A stretch of DNA of 64,000 nucleotides, taken from positions 682,001 through 746,000 of the forward strand of contig CAWBVZ010000004.1 in NCBI GenBank assembly GCA_963792385.1. The letters run 5' to 3'. The notes below the pieces were generated by a model. The model had not been told where the DNA came from and searched no databases. It worked only from the letters and a program-made list of their open reading frames with translations. Made by a program: the position numbers and the translations under genes. Every line of letters begins with the position of its first letter. Position 1 is the stretch's first letter. Shown piece by piece: positions 6,778 to 15,762 of the stretch. This DNA is from DASSUW01 sp963792385. GTDB lineage: Bacteria > Actinomycetota > Thermoleophilia > Solirubrobacterales > Solirubrobacteraceae.

Positions 6778-9123
6778 ATGTGCGCGGTGAGTGGGCTCGA
6801 GGCCGAGGCCGGGACGGTCGTCGTACTTGCGCCAGACTGGCGCCGGCCGTTGGACTGGCTCGCGCCGCTGGCCGCCTATGTCGTCGCGGCGCCGCCGGGT
6901 GGCGACACCTGCCTGGCGCTCGATGCTCGCGGCGGCGATCTGCCGGGCATCGTCGTCGCCACGCTCGTCGAACGTGCCTGCGGCTATCTCTCCGAGGGAC
7001 TGCCGTTCGCGACCGTGCTGCTCGCCGCGGACGACGAGGATCTCGCCGCCGGCTCCGAGCCCGTGGACGACGCGGCGGCACTCGTCGAACGGCTGGGACT
7101 GAACGTTCGCCCGCTGCGCGAGGAGCCGGCCGAGCAGATCCTGCATTCGCGCTGGGTCAAGGCACTCGTCGACGATCTCCAGACCGAAGTGGACCGCGCG
7201 CTGCTCGAGTCTGCACCGCCAGCGGCGCTGAGCGGCGAGCCGCTCGTGACCGTCCGCATCCCCACCTTCGGGTCGGTCGATCTGCTGCTCTCGCGAGCCA
7301 TCCCCTCGGTGCTCGCCGGCTCCTATCGGAACTTCGAGCTGCTGGTGTGCAGCGACGGGCCGCAGCCCCACGCGCGCACCGCGGTGGAGGCGCTGACCGA
7401 CCCACGGATCCGCTACCTCGAGCTGCCGGACCGCCCGCAGTACCCGTCGCGCGCCACCGCGTTCTGGAAGGTTGCCGGCACGGCCGCCGTGAACCAGCTG
7501 GTCGCCGAGGCGCGCGGTGAGCTGATCGCGCCGCTCGACCACGACGACGCGTTCACCTTCGACCACATCCACACCTTGTTGGAAGGCCTGCAGCGCAGCG
7601 GCGCGGACTTCGCGTACGGGCAGGCGATGACCGAGCAGCGCAACGGGGCCTGGGGACTGCTCGGGAGCGCGCCGCTCGCGCACGGGCGGATCGTGCATGC
7701 CTCGGTGATGTACACGCGGCGCCTTGCCCACATGCGCTACGACCCGGAGGCGTGGATCTGGGAGGAGCCGGGCGACTGGAACATGTGGCGGCGGATGCGC
7801 GACGCCGGCGCCTCGATCACCCACGTTCCCGCACCGGTCGCTGTGCACTTCAAGGAGGGCTCGAGCGTCGCCGGTCGCGATCAGGACACGCGCGACACGA
7901 TCGAGGCGGCCGCGCAGGACCTGCTGTCGACAGGTGCGCGATCGCTGCTGGAGGTCGCATCGCATTCGCGCGGGGCAGCCGGCCTCTCCCGCGCCGGGCG
8001 CAGCAAGCGCGGCCCGGCCCGGCCGCCGGCCGGCGACGGCCGCCGGCTCGCGCTGCTCGACTCGCACTTCCCGCTCTGGCTGTCCGGCTTCCGCTATCAC
8101 GAGGCCGCGGAGCTGCTGGCCCGCCGGCCGGACACCGTGTTCTTCTCAGCGGCGCGGACCGGCGAGTCCTGGGACCGGCCGGTCTACCCGCTGAGCGACT
8201 TCGCGCGGCTGGCCGACGAGCTGAACGTGACCGACGCCTATTGCGTGTTCCTGAACTTCGCGGTGAGTATCCTCGGCCTCAGCGGCCATCCGGGCGCCGC
8301 GACGTGCGGCGGCATCCCCCGTGACCTCGGCGTCTCGCGGGTGCTCGCCGAGCGCAAGATCCGGATGCACATGACCATGTATCCCGGCGGCGGGCTCGTG
8401 ACGGACACCGACCCGGAGCTGATGCGCGCTGTCGCAGCGCGCTGCGCGACGGTGTTCACGAACACGGCGGAGGCGGTTGCCGCGGTACCCGAGGCGATCC
8501 GGATCGCCGGGCCGATGGCGACGGAGCTCTATGAATTCCGGGCACGCGAGCGCCGTGAGCCGTTCCGGTTCGTGTTTGCCGCCGATCACCGGCCGCGCAA
8601 GGGCCTCGACACGGCGCTGGCGGCGTTCGCGCAGCTCGACGAGCGGTTCCACATGCACGTGGTCGGCCCGCACGAGCCGTTCGTGCGGCACATCCCCGCC
8701 GAGCGGCTGACCTACCACGGCGTGCTCAAGCCGGCCGAGCTGCGCGGGGTCTACTGGGGGTGCGACGCGTTCGTGTCTCCCGTTCGTCCCGAAGGCCCCG
8801 AGGGCCAGCCGGGTGAGGTCGGCCTCGTGGACGGGTTCCCGACGACGACCGCGTGCGAGGCGCTGGCCTCCGGCTGCGCGTTGGTGTCGTCGAATCCCCG
8901 CAGCGAGCACTGGATCGTCGAGCCGGATGTCCACTTCCTCGAGTTCCCGGTGCAGGACGCCGACGCGCTGGCGGCGGCGCTGCGTCGCCTGGAGGCCGAC
9001 CGCGACCTGCGCGACGGGTTGGCCGAGCGCGGTGCGGCGAGGATCCGCGAGGTGATGGACGTGCGCCGGGTCGTCGACGCCAAGCTGCAGGCGATGGACC
9101 TCGCGCCGGTGCCGGCCGGCTAG
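6778..9123 (+). CDS. bifunctional GT2-GT4 glycosyltransferase
   Basis: 781-residue fusion. Residues 1-150 are an unassigned N-terminal region. Residues about 156-361 are a GT2 domain (VTVRIPTFGSVDLL, LDHDDAFTFDH as the metal site). Residues about 421-780 are a GT-B domain with FAADHRPRKGLDTALAAF and the donor-site region DGFPTTTACEALASGCALVSS. Two catalytic domains in one chain suggest addition of two sugars in sequence. Starts at ATG 6778; a GTG at 6787 is an alternative. It ends six bases from the convergent aminotransferase. No membrane segments are evident. Confidence 0.8.
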   Translation: MCAVSGLEAEAGTVVVLAPDWRRPLDWLAPLAAYVVAAPPGGDTCLALDARGGDLPGIVVATLVERACGYLSEGLPFATVLLAADDEDLAAGSEPVDDAAALVERLGLNVRPLREEPAEQILHSRWVKALVDDLQTEVDRALLESAPPAALSGEPLVTVRIPTFGSVDLLLSRAIPSVLAGSYRNFELLVCSDGPQPHARTAVEALTDPRIRYLELPDRPQYPSRATAFWKVAGTAAVNQLVAEARGELIAPLDHDDAFTFDHIHTLLEGLQRSGADFAYGQAMTEQRNGAWGLLGSAPLAHGRIVHASVMYTRRLAHMRYDPEAWIWEEPGDWNMWRRMRDAGASITHVPAPVAVHFKEGSSVAGRDQDTRDTIEAAAQDLLSTGARSLLEVASHSRGAAGLSRAGRSKRGPARPPAGDGRRLALLDSHFPLWLSGFRYHEAAELLARRPDTVFFSAARTGESWDRPVYPLSDFARLADELNVTDAYCVFLNFAVSILGLSGHPGAATCGGIPRDLGVSRVLAERKIRMHMTMYPGGGLVTDTDPELMRAVAARCATVFTNTAEAVAAVPEAIRIAGPMATELYEFRARERREPFRFVFAADHRPRKGLDTALAAFAQLDERFHMHVVGPHEPFVRHIPAERLTYHGVLKPAELRGVYWGCDAFVSPVRPEGPEGQPGEVGLVDGFPTTTACEALASGCALVSSNPRSEHWIVEPDVHFLEFPVQDADALAAALRRLEADRDLRDGLAERGAARIREVMDVRRVVDAKLQAMDLAPVPAG

Positions 9124-9129
9124 TACACG

Positions 9130-10310
9130 CTACGCCGGGCGGGCGGCGTGCACGAGCGCGGCGATCCGCGTGATCTCGTCATCGCCGAGCACGTTCGCCA
9201 TCGGGAGCGCGAGCGCGCAGGCTGCTGCCGCCTCGGTCACCGGCAGCGGAGCGCGCTTGGCATCCGCGAACGCGGGATGGGTGTGGAGCGCCGGATCGTG
9301 CATCGTGCGGACCTCGACCCCGTGGCTGGGGGCAAGTGCGACGCAGCGGTCGCGCATCGCCGGGCTCGGGCAGAGGACGTGGAAGATCTGCCAGGTCGAG
9401 CGCTCGGCGCCGGCCTGGAACAGCAGGTGGGCGTCCGGGCCGATCGCCTCGCGCAGGCGCATCGCGTTGCGCTGGCGGAGGGCGACGACATCGTCGATCT
9501 GGTCGAGCATCGCCAGGCCGGCCGCCGCGTGCAGCTCGGACATCTTGCCGTTCATCCCGATGTCGGCGCTGATGCGGGTGCCGGGCTCGAGGCCGAAGTT
9601 GATCATGCGGCCGATGCGGGCGGCGAGGTCGGCGTCGGGCGTGGTGATCAGGCCGCCCTCGCCGATGCTGAACGGCTTCGTCGCGTGGAACGAGAAGATC
9701 TCCGTGTCGCCGAGACCGCCGAGCGGCCGGCCGGAGGCGTCCTGTGAGCCGAACCCGGGCGCGGAGTCGACCAGGAGCGGCACGGCGTATGCCTCGCAGA
9801 GTTCACGCCACGCCGCGCGCTGCTCGTCGCTGGGCGCGGTACCGAAGGTGGCGCAGGCGAGGACGCCGGCGACCTTGCCCTCGAACCGCTCGAACGCGGC
9901 CTCCAGGGCGTGGCGTCAAGGTGCCAGCCGCGCGGCTCGATGTCGACGAACGCGGGCTCGAAGCCCGCCCACTCGATCGCGCAGGCGGTCGCCGTGAAGG
10001 TGTAGGACGGCGTCAGGATGATCCGGCGATCGCCCGACGGCATGCCGCAGGCGGCGCGCACGGCGACCATCAGGCCGACGGTGGCGTTGCCGACCGGGAT
10101 CGTGAACGTGTCCCCGCCGAGGTAGTCCGAAAGGCGCGTCGACAGCAGCCGCGCGCAGGGGCCGCCGTTCGAGTAGAAGTGCGCCTCGCGCGACAGTTCG
10201 TAGTAGGCCATGATCGCCTCGGGCGCAGGCGGCTGCGGGCGCTGGAACGGGACCAGCGGGGTGGTGACCGGAACGGGGGCGTGCGTGCGCGCGGAAACGA
10301 GGGCGGCCAT
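9130..10310 (-). pseudogene. DegT/DnrJ/EryC1/StrS sugar aminotransferase, frameshifted
   Basis: PLP-dependent nucleotide-sugar aminotransferase, about 393 residues if restored. The N-terminal half has FIPVGNATVGL-type cofactor-binding sequence and the SYTFTATACAIEW segment. The C-terminal half contains FSFHATKPFSIGEGG with the Schiff-base Lys. The reading frame breaks at 9910-9911: reading HLDA, then ALEAAFERFEGKVAGVL, requires one extra base. Both halves are otherwise well conserved, so a one-base deletion error in the sequence is more likely than recent decay. The product would supply an amino sugar to the neighbouring glycosyltransferases. Last gene of the leftward operon 12884-9130. Confidence 0.75.
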
Positions 10311-10348
10311 TCCCTCTGGTTGATCGGCAGCGCGCGCTGCGAGTTGAG

Positions 10349-10906
10349 CTAGCCGGCCGCCGGGCGGCGCGCCACGGTGCGGTAGTGGATCGGCATCAGC
10401 GGCCGCTCCGGCGTCTCGACGGCCGAAAGGTCGACGATCTCGAAGTCCGCGAGCAGCGCGCGCAGGCCGTGCTCGGTGAAGCGCCAGCAGTCGGGAAGCG
10501 GTCCATGGATGCGGAAGTTGAACGGCGTCGTCAGGACGAGGTGACCGCCCGGCGCGAGGATCCGGCGCAGCTCGCGCGCGGCTTCGAACGGCTGCAGCGT
10601 GTGCTCGAGCACCTCGGTGCAGAACACGCAGTGGAACCGCGCCGACGGGATCTCCGGGTTCTCGCGGCACAGATCGGCGGTGTACGTGGCGCCGGCCGCT
10701 GGATCGACGTCGAGTGTCTCGAGCGTCGCTCCGTCCGGCAGCAGCGGCCGGACACCCGCGTGCACCTGCGGGGCGACGTCGAGCACGATGCTGCCGGGGC
10801 GGACGTAGCGGGCGACGGCGTCGCGCTGCGTCTCCGCGACGCTGGCGCGGATCGCCTCCAGGTGGGCCTCATCCATCGCGGATGGGGTCAGTCGCGGCTC
10901 GGTCAT
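10349..10906 (-). CDS. class I SAM-dependent methyltransferase (type 11)
   Basis: 185-residue methyltransferase. IVLDVAPQVHAGV is the glycine-poor equivalent of the SAM-binding motif I, ETLDVDPA the motif II acidic strand, and FCTEVLEHTLQPFEAARELR followed by LAPGGHLVLTTPF are typical of Methyltransf_11. No signal peptide. It overlaps the upstream ATP-grasp/HAD gene by ATGA and is followed 38 bases later by the sugar aminotransferase. It probably methylates a sugar or an intermediate of the same surface glycan (inference). Confidence 0.8.
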   Translation of the reverse strand: MTEPRLTPSAMDEAHLEAIRASVAETQRDAVARYVRPGSIVLDVAPQVHAGVRPLLPDGATLETLDVDPAAGATYTADLCRENPEIPSARFHCVFCTEVLEHTLQPFEAARELRRILAPGGHLVLTTPFNFRIHGPLPDCWRFTEHGLRALLADFEIVDLSAVETPERPLMPIHYRTVARRPAAG

Positions 10907-12189
10907 AGGCGGTCGTCGATCAGGAGCTCGATCATGCTGGAGTCGAAGGTGGCGATCCCGAGCCGCTCATGCGCGACGCGTCGCTCGCGGAAAGAGTCGT
11001 CGATCAGGATGGCGTCGGTCTCGCGGATGTGGTCGGCCTTCTCGGCGGAGTCGTCCTGGATGTGGACGATGTCGTCCCACAGAGTCGCAAGCCGGAAGCG
11101 CGCCAGCGTCCGATCCACGTCGTGTGCGTGGCGCGTGATCAGCACCAGCCGCCGGCCGGCATTCACGCACTGGTAGAGGAAGGCGACGAGCCGGGTGTTG
11201 ACGGCGTCACCGACCAGCAGCGTGTCGTCGAGGTCCACATACACATGGCTGTAGGCGAGATCGTGCGCGTACCGGTTCACGAGCGCACGGTCGAGCCGGA
11301 TCGCGATGTCGTTCGGAGCGATCTGCACGGGCCGGCGCAGGTGCTCGTAGAGCGACAGCAGCGGGAAGTTGACGCCGAGGACCCGATGCAGGGCACTGGT
11401 ACCGCCGACGCGCGGAGCCACTTCGAGCAGTCGCAGCTCGCCGTCGCGATCCTCGCGCAGCTGGAAGAACCAGGCGCCGTGCAGCTCCAGGCGCTCGGCG
11501 ATCGCTCGCGCGTAACGCTCCGCGAGCTCGTTGTCGGGTTGCGTACGCGTCGCCATGCTGATGCCCGCGCGGGTGCGCTCCCTCAGTCGGGCACGCGCGA
11601 ACAGCACGCCGCGCTCGCGATCCGAGAAGCAGTCGACCGTGTACTCGCGCCCCGGCAGCAGTTCCATGACCAGGTCCGAGCCGGCCGCGATCGCCGCGGC
11701 CAGAGCGGTCTCGTCGGCCACCTCGACGGCCCCCTGCGAGCCCTGCGAACGGTCCGGCTTGGCGAACACCGGGAACTCTGTGATCTCCCCGGGCGTGGCG
11801 AACACGCGCGGGACCGGCAGCGCGCCGTCGAGCAGCTCGTACGTCGCGCGCTTGGAGCGCGTGATCTCGCACGTTCGCAGCGGCGAGGTGACGATGCCCG
11901 CCCGCACCTCGCTCGCGTGCTCGGCGAGCGCGAGCAGCACGTCGTCGTGGCCCGGGAAGATCGCGTCGATCTCGAGCTCGTCGACGACGTCGTTCAGCGC
12001 GTCGATCCAGCCGTCGGTGCCGACCGCCGGCAGCGTGCGCCAGCGCCGGTACGCGAACGGCCCGTGACGATCCTGCTCCGAGCCCGCTCCCGCCAGCCGG
12101 ATCTCCTTCAGGTCCGCGAGCGAGCGTCGCAGCTCGAGCCCGATCTCGGTCCCGCCCGGGAAGACGAGGACGCCAAAGGGCGTATCCAC
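10903..12189 (-). CDS. ATP-grasp / HAD-hydrolase fusion protein
   Basis: 428-residue fusion. The N-terminal two thirds (to about residue 290) is an ATP-grasp ligase domain: FPVFAKPDRSQGSQG binds nucleotide, ELLPGREYTVDCF and LRLLEVAPRVGGTSAL hold the metal/ATP residues. From about residue 315 a HAD phosphatase domain follows: YVDLDDTLL (motif I, both Asp), LITRHAHD (motif II Thr), a Lys in AEKADH and ILIDDSF (motif IV). ATP-grasp enzymes ligate carboxylates to amines; the HAD part would remove a phosphate. The GTG start lies two bases after the upstream stop. Substrate unknown; context points to a surface glycan or its amide decoration. Confidence 0.8.
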   Translation of the reverse strand: MDTPFGVLVFPGGTEIGLELRRSLADLKEIRLAGAGSEQDRHGPFAYRRWRTLPAVGTDGWIDALNDVVDELEIDAIFPGHDDVLLALAEHASEVRAGIVTSPLRTCEITRSKRATYELLDGALPVPRVFATPGEITEFPVFAKPDRSQGSQGAVEVADETALAAAIAAGSDLVMELLPGREYTVDCFSDRERGVLFARARLRERTRAGISMATRTQPDNELAERYARAIAERLELHGAWFFQLREDRDGELRLLEVAPRVGGTSALHRVLGVNFPLLSLYEHLRRPVQIAPNDIAIRLDRALVNRYAHDLAYSHVYVDLDDTLLVGDAVNTRLVAFLYQCVNAGRRLVLITRHAHDVDRTLARFRLATLWDDIVHIQDDSAEKADHIRETDAILIDDSFRERRVAHERLGIATFDSSMIELLIDDRL

Positions 12190-12191
12190 TG

Positions 12192-12884
12192 CTACGCGGC
12201 CTGGGGCACGCGGAAGACCTGGAAGTCGCTGCCCTGATCCTCGTGGATGCCGATGCTGTCGAAGAGCTGGAAGATCGGCTCGACCCGCGAGCGGAGCGCC
12301 TCGCCGATCGGGCGGACCGCGTCCCACGTCGCGTCATCGAGCACCAGCACGCCGCCGGCCTTCAGCTTCGGCAGGTACAGCTCGACGTCCCGCTCCACGG
12401 CTGCGCGATCGTGGTTGCCGTCGATGTGGACCATGTCCACGCTGCCGTCGGCGAACTGCGGCGCCGCTTCCTCGGAGGTCATCCGGATCAGCTGACAATG
12501 GTCGCTGAGGCCGTAGAGCTCGATCCGGTCCGCCACCCCTTGGTAGGTCTCGTCCCAGGGCTGCTGCTCGACCCAGGCGTTGGCGCTGTCGGCATCGAAC
12601 GCGTGATCGTCGTGCTGGAGCGCGTGCTGCGCCGACCATGGGTCGATCCCGATCGCGGTGCCTTCCCCGAGCACCCGGAACATCGTCGCGATCGGAAGCA
12701 GCGAGCGGCCCTTGTAGACGCCGATCTCCACGAACGACCGGAGTCGCAGCGAGACGATCAGGTCCGCTAGGACGAGCGCCTTGCTTGCGCCCGAGCCGCC
12801 TCCGAAATCGAGCGGCACCGACTGGACCACCTCCTCGAGGAACTCGCTGACTTTGGGGTCGAGGCGTCTCCCGTAGGCTGGCAC
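12192..12884 (-). CDS. class I SAM-dependent methyltransferase (Methyltransf_24 type)
   Basis: 230-residue protein. FVEIGVYKGRSLLPIA is motif I of the SAM fold, GIDPWS motif II, and VDMVHIDGNHDRAAVERDVE with LKAGGVLVLDDATW is the family signature. The GTG at 12884 is chosen because TATCCT lies seven bases before it, matching the leaderless pattern seen elsewhere in the window. An in-frame ATG at 12926 is possible but would overlap the divergent gene start at 12925. First gene of a four-gene leftward operon with the ATP-grasp/HAD, methyltransferase and aminotransferase genes. Confidence 0.75.
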   Translation of the reverse strand: MPAYGRRLDPKVSEFLEEVVQSVPLDFGGGSGASKALVLADLIVSLRLRSFVEIGVYKGRSLLPIATMFRVLGEGTAIGIDPWSAQHALQHDDHAFDADSANAWVEQQPWDETYQGVADRIELYGLSDHCQLIRMTSEEAAPQFADGSVDMVHIDGNHDRAAVERDVELYLPKLKAGGVLVLDDATWDAVRPIGEALRSRVEPIFQLFDSIGIHEDQGSDFQVFRVPQAA

Positions 12885-12891
12885 GCGGGCG

Positions 12892-12897
12892 AGGATA
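12892..12897 (-). promoter_or_regulatory. -10 box (TATCCT) for leaderless transcription
   Basis: TATCCT on the minus strand, seven bases before the GTG start at 12884. This spacing puts the transcript start at or next to the start codon. Confidence 0.5.
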
Positions 12898-12924
12898 CCC
12901 CCCGGATCGGGTATCACCGTTGGC

Positions 12925-13110
12925 ATGCCCGATCCCAAGACCGAGGAGATGCAGCTCGAGCAGCTCCAGAAGGAGCGCAACGAGCGCGAGCAGGCAACCG
13001 ATTCCCACGAACCGGCCGACGAGCACACGCACGAGCGTCGCGCGGACCGCGCCGCCTACCTGCGCGAGAAGCTCGCCGAACGGGCCAAGTCGGAGGACGA
13101 GAGCACATGA
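12925..13110 (+). CDS. small acidic/basic coiled-coil protein
   Basis: 61-residue highly charged protein (Glu, Arg, Lys, Gln) predicted to be one long helix or disordered, with no hydrophobic core, signal or motif. The ATG is shared in overlapping antisense fashion with a possible start of the leftward methyltransferase. It overlaps the next small gene by ATGA, so the two are probably co-translated. Function unknown. Confidence 0.55.
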   Translation: MPDPKTEEMQLEQLQKERNEREQATDSHEPADEHTHERRADRAAYLREKLAERAKSEDEST

Positions 13111-13259
13111 GCGAGGAACCGGAGCGCGAGCTCGAGGACATGGAGGAGCGGGCCGAACGGCTCGAGGACGACATCGACACGGCGCGCGAGGACTGGGAGC
13201 AGAAGAAGCAGGACCCAGGCGTCCCGGGCGCGCAGCCCGAGGCCGAGGAGCCGTCTTAG
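13107..13259 (+). CDS. small charged protein
   Basis: 50-residue protein, very acidic: starts MSEEPERELEDMEERAERL and ends with a Pro/Ala/Glu tail. It looks like an amphipathic or coiled-coil helix followed by a disordered tail. The start overlaps the preceding stop by four bases, and the stop abuts the convergent purM stop at 13260. This pairing with the preceding small gene supports both being real. Function unknown. Confidence 0.5.
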   Translation: MSEEPERELEDMEERAERLEDDIDTAREDWEQKKQDPGVPGAQPEAEEPS

Positions 13260-14309
13260 TCAGACGGCGAGCGTGAGGCCGAGCGGCGTCACGTCGACGC
13301 GGCCGGCCTGGTCGGTGACCGTGCCGATCCGGCGCGTGCCCGGGTGGTGCGCCGCCAGCCGCGCGGCCGCCTCGTCGGCCGCGGCCTCCGGCACCACCGC
13401 GCAGAAGCCGCAGCCCATGTTGAAGACCTCCCACATCTCGGCGTCGGCGACGCCGCCGAGGTCGCGCACGAGGCCGAACACCGGCGGCGGCGGGAGCGGG
13501 TCGGAGATCTCGAAGCCGACGTCGCCGCTGAGCCGGAGCAGGTTGAGGACGCCGCCGCCTGTGATGTGGGCGAGACCGTGCACGGGCACGTCCGAGCGCA
13601 GCAGGTCGAGCGCCGCGCGCACGTAGATCACGGTCGGCTCGAGCAGCGTGTCGGCGACCGAGGCGCCGCCCAGCGCCAGCGGGCAGTCGTCGAGCGCGAG
13701 GCCGGACAGAGCCTGCCGCGCGAGCGAGTAGCCGTTCGAGTGCAGGCCGGAGGACGGCAAACCGAGCAGCGCGTCGCCGGGCCGGCACGCCGCGCCGGTG
13801 ACGATCGCGTCGAGCGCCACGGTGCCGATGCACGCCGCCGTCAGGTCGAAGCCGTTCGGCGACGGGTGCCCGCGGATCATCTCCGGCAGCACCGCCACCT
13901 CGCCGCCGGGGATCTCGACGCCGGCCAGCTCGGCGCCGCGCTTGAGGCCCGCGCCGATCTCGCGCATCACGTCTGCGTCGACGCGCTCGACCGCCAGGCA
14001 GTCGAGCAGCGCGATCGGCTCGGCGCCGACGCACACGACGTCGTTGACGTTCATCGCGACGCAGTCGATCCCGACGGTGTCGTAGCGGCCGGCGGCCGCG
14101 GCAACGATCAGCTTCGAGCCGACGCCGTCGGTACCGACAGCGATGCCGAGGTTCGGTGCCACCTCCAGTACGGCGGCGAAGTGGCCGGGCAGCGGCACCG
14201 TGCGCGACGGCCGCCCGCTGTCGATCGTCCGCAGCACTCCCACGAGCGCCGCCACACCCCGGTCTGCCGCCGCTGTGTCGACACCGGACTCGGTGTACGC
14301 GTCGGTCAT
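13260..14309 (-). CDS. purM: phosphoribosylformylglycinamidine cyclo-ligase (AIR synthetase)
   Basis: Fifth step of purine synthesis: ATP-dependent closure of FGAM to aminoimidazole ribotide. The 349-residue length is typical. Signature stretches include YTESGVD near the N-terminus, GIAVGTDGVGSKL, MNVNDVVCVGAEPIALLD, GFDLTAACIGTV and AHITGGG. Cytosolic. The ATG overlaps the upstream uppP stop by four bases, an unusual coupling of purine and cell-wall lipid genes. Other pur genes are not in the window. Confidence 0.95.
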   Translation of the reverse strand: MTDAYTESGVDTAAADRGVAALVGVLRTIDSGRPSRTVPLPGHFAAVLEVAPNLGIAVGTDGVGSKLIVAAAAGRYDTVGIDCVAMNVNDVVCVGAEPIALLDCLAVERVDADVMREIGAGLKRGAELAGVEIPGGEVAVLPEMIRGHPSPNGFDLTAACIGTVALDAIVTGAACRPGDALLGLPSSGLHSNGYSLARQALSGLALDDCPLALGGASVADTLLEPTVIYVRAALDLLRSDVPVHGLAHITGGGVLNLLRLSGDVGFEISDPLPPPPVFGLVRDLGGVADAEMWEVFNMGCGFCAVVPEAAADEAAARLAAHHPGTRRIGTVTDQAGRVDVTPLGLTLAV

Positions 14310-15070
14310 CGGCCCCGATCCTTCCACACGATGAGGATGGCGGCCGCCAGCACGGTCCGGTAGGCCGCCCACGCCGCCAGCGGCGCGTCGGCTGCGAGCG
14401 CGCGCTCGGCGCGCAGCGCCGCCCACGTCGAGCCGGCCGCCGCCGCGGACCCCGCTGCCAGCGCGCGGACGGTGTCCGCCGCCGGCCGCCGGCGCGCGAG
14501 CCTGAAGCCCTTCAGCGCAACCGCCCCGGCCAGGACCGGGAGCGCGACCTCGCGCGACAAGGCGGCCGCGTCGGCGCGCCCGAAGCCACGCGCCCGCGCG
14601 GCCGCGCGTGTCGCGCCGCTGCGCGAGACGCCCGGGATCAGCGCGAGCGCCTGGGCCGCGCCGAGCCACGCGCCGTCCGCCGCGTTGGCGGCGTCTGCGG
14701 ACCGCCGCGCGGGCGTGCGGTCGGCGAGCACCATCGCGACCGACCCCACGAGCAGGCCGGCGGCGATCGTCGGCGGCGTGCCCAGCCGCGCCTCGATCGG
14801 CCGCTCGAGCAGCAGTCCGGCGAGCGCGGGCGGCAGCGTTGCGGCGGCCAGCAGCCCAAATCGCGGCCGCCGGCGCTCGAACACGGCGAGGGCGAGCGCC
14901 GTGCCGGCGTGCAGCGCCACCTCGACCTCCTTGCGCTCGTCACCGGGCAGCGTGGCGTGCCGCCATCGGAGCGCCCACGGGAGCAGCCCGACGTGGGCGG
15001 ACGACGACACCGGCAGCAGCTCCGCCGGGCCCTGCAGCAGGCCGAGCGCGATCGCCTCAGCCCGCGGCAT
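14306..15070 (-). CDS. uppP: undecaprenyl-diphosphatase
   Basis: Integral membrane phosphatase recycling undecaprenyl diphosphate to the monophosphate carrier used for peptidoglycan and polysaccharide export. The first conserved motif is LLQGPAELLPVSSSAH (residues about 11-26), with its Glu and Ser/His; the second is PGVSRSGAT. Several Ala/Leu-rich membrane helices follow. ATG 15070 is preferred to an upstream in-frame start at 15109, because motif 1 normally lies about 10 residues from the N-terminus; it still overlaps the DedA gene by 14 bases. The protein is slightly shorter than E. coli BacA/UppP. Confidence 0.85.
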   Translation of the reverse strand: MPRAEAIALGLLQGPAELLPVSSSAHVGLLPWALRWRHATLPGDERKEVEVALHAGTALALAVFERRRPRFGLLAAATLPPALAGLLLERPIEARLGTPPTIAAGLLVGSVAMVLADRTPARRSADAANAADGAWLGAAQALALIPGVSRSGATRAAARARGFGRADAAALSREVALPVLAGAVALKGFRLARRRPAADTVRALAAGSAAAAGSTWAALRAERALAADAPLAAWAAYRTVLAAAILIVWKDRGR

Positions 15071-15704
15071 CGGCGGCCGGCTCGCCGCGCGTGCGCCGCC
15101 AGCGGACATACAGGTAGACGGCGGTCAGCACGATCGCCGCCGCGACCGCGTAGTCCACGTAGTGCAGGTTGTCCTTCCAGCTCTCCCAGTTGTCGCCGGC
15201 CTGCTTGCCGATGAACGTGAGCATGAACACCCACGGGATGCAGCCGAGCGTGGTCAGCAGCGTGAAGCGCCAGAACGGCATCCGCGCCACGCCGGCCGGC
15301 AGCGAGATGAACGTGCGGATGATCGGGAGCATGCGCGAGAAGAACACCGTCGCGTCGCCGTAGCGCTCGAACCAGCGGTCGGCCCACGCCAGGTGCGACG
15401 GCTTGATGTGCAGCTTCTTGCCGTGCTTCTCGAGGATGTCCACGCGCCCGTAGTAGCCGACGGCGTAGGCGATCCACGAGCCGACCACGTTGGCCGCGAC
15501 GCCCACCGTCACCGCGGCGAACAGCGAGTACTCGCCGTTGGAGACGTTGAACCCGGCGAACAGCATCGTCGCCTCCGAGGGGATCGGAATGCAGGCGCTC
15601 TCCGCCACCATCAGGAGGAAGACGCCCGGCAGTCCCATCGCGTCGACGACGTCGACGGCGAACTGCACGATCGGATCGGTGATCGAGGCGAGAAGGACCG
15701 GCAC
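15057..15704 (-). CDS. DedA-family (SNARE-associated/VTT) membrane protein
   Basis: 215-residue membrane protein with the DedA signature: an N-terminal Glu in AESACIPIPSEATMLFAGF, GSWIAYAVGYYGR, and FFSRMLPIIRTFISLPAGVARM followed by further helices. DedA proteins act as polyprenyl-phosphate or phospholipid flippases and maintain proton motive force. The pairing with uppP fits undecaprenyl-phosphate recycling: dephosphorylation outside, then return across the membrane. GTG start with TACCCT eight bases upstream, consistent with a leaderless transcript beginning the DedA-uppP-purM operon. Confidence 0.9.
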   Translation of the reverse strand: MPVLLASITDPIVQFAVDVVDAMGLPGVFLLMVAESACIPIPSEATMLFAGFNVSNGEYSLFAAVTVGVAANVVGSWIAYAVGYYGRVDILEKHGKKLHIKPSHLAWADRWFERYGDATVFFSRMLPIIRTFISLPAGVARMPFWRFTLLTTLGCIPWVFMLTFIGKQAGDNWESWKDNLHYVDYAVAAAIVLTAVYLYVRWRRTRGEPAADAAG

Positions 15705-15712
15705 GCGGGGTC

Positions 15713-15718
15713 AGGGTA
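15713..15718 (-). promoter_or_regulatory. -10 box (TACCCT) of the DedA-uppP-purM operon
   Basis: TACCCT on the minus strand, eight bases before the GTG at 15704, the spacing repeated before many genes here. It lies directly against the terminator hairpin of the upstream protease gene. Confidence 0.5.
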
Positions 15719-15744
15719 TCCGGGGGCCGTCCCTGGCCCCCGGA
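15719..15744 (-). terminator. hairpin after the S1 protease gene
   Basis: TCCGGGGGCC, six-base loop, GGCCCCCGGA: a perfect 10-bp stem 18 bases beyond the protease stop. It has no T-run in the leftward direction. It separates the protease from the following DedA operon promoter. Confidence 0.65.
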
Positions 15745-15762
15745 CAAAAGGACAGCAGTGCG

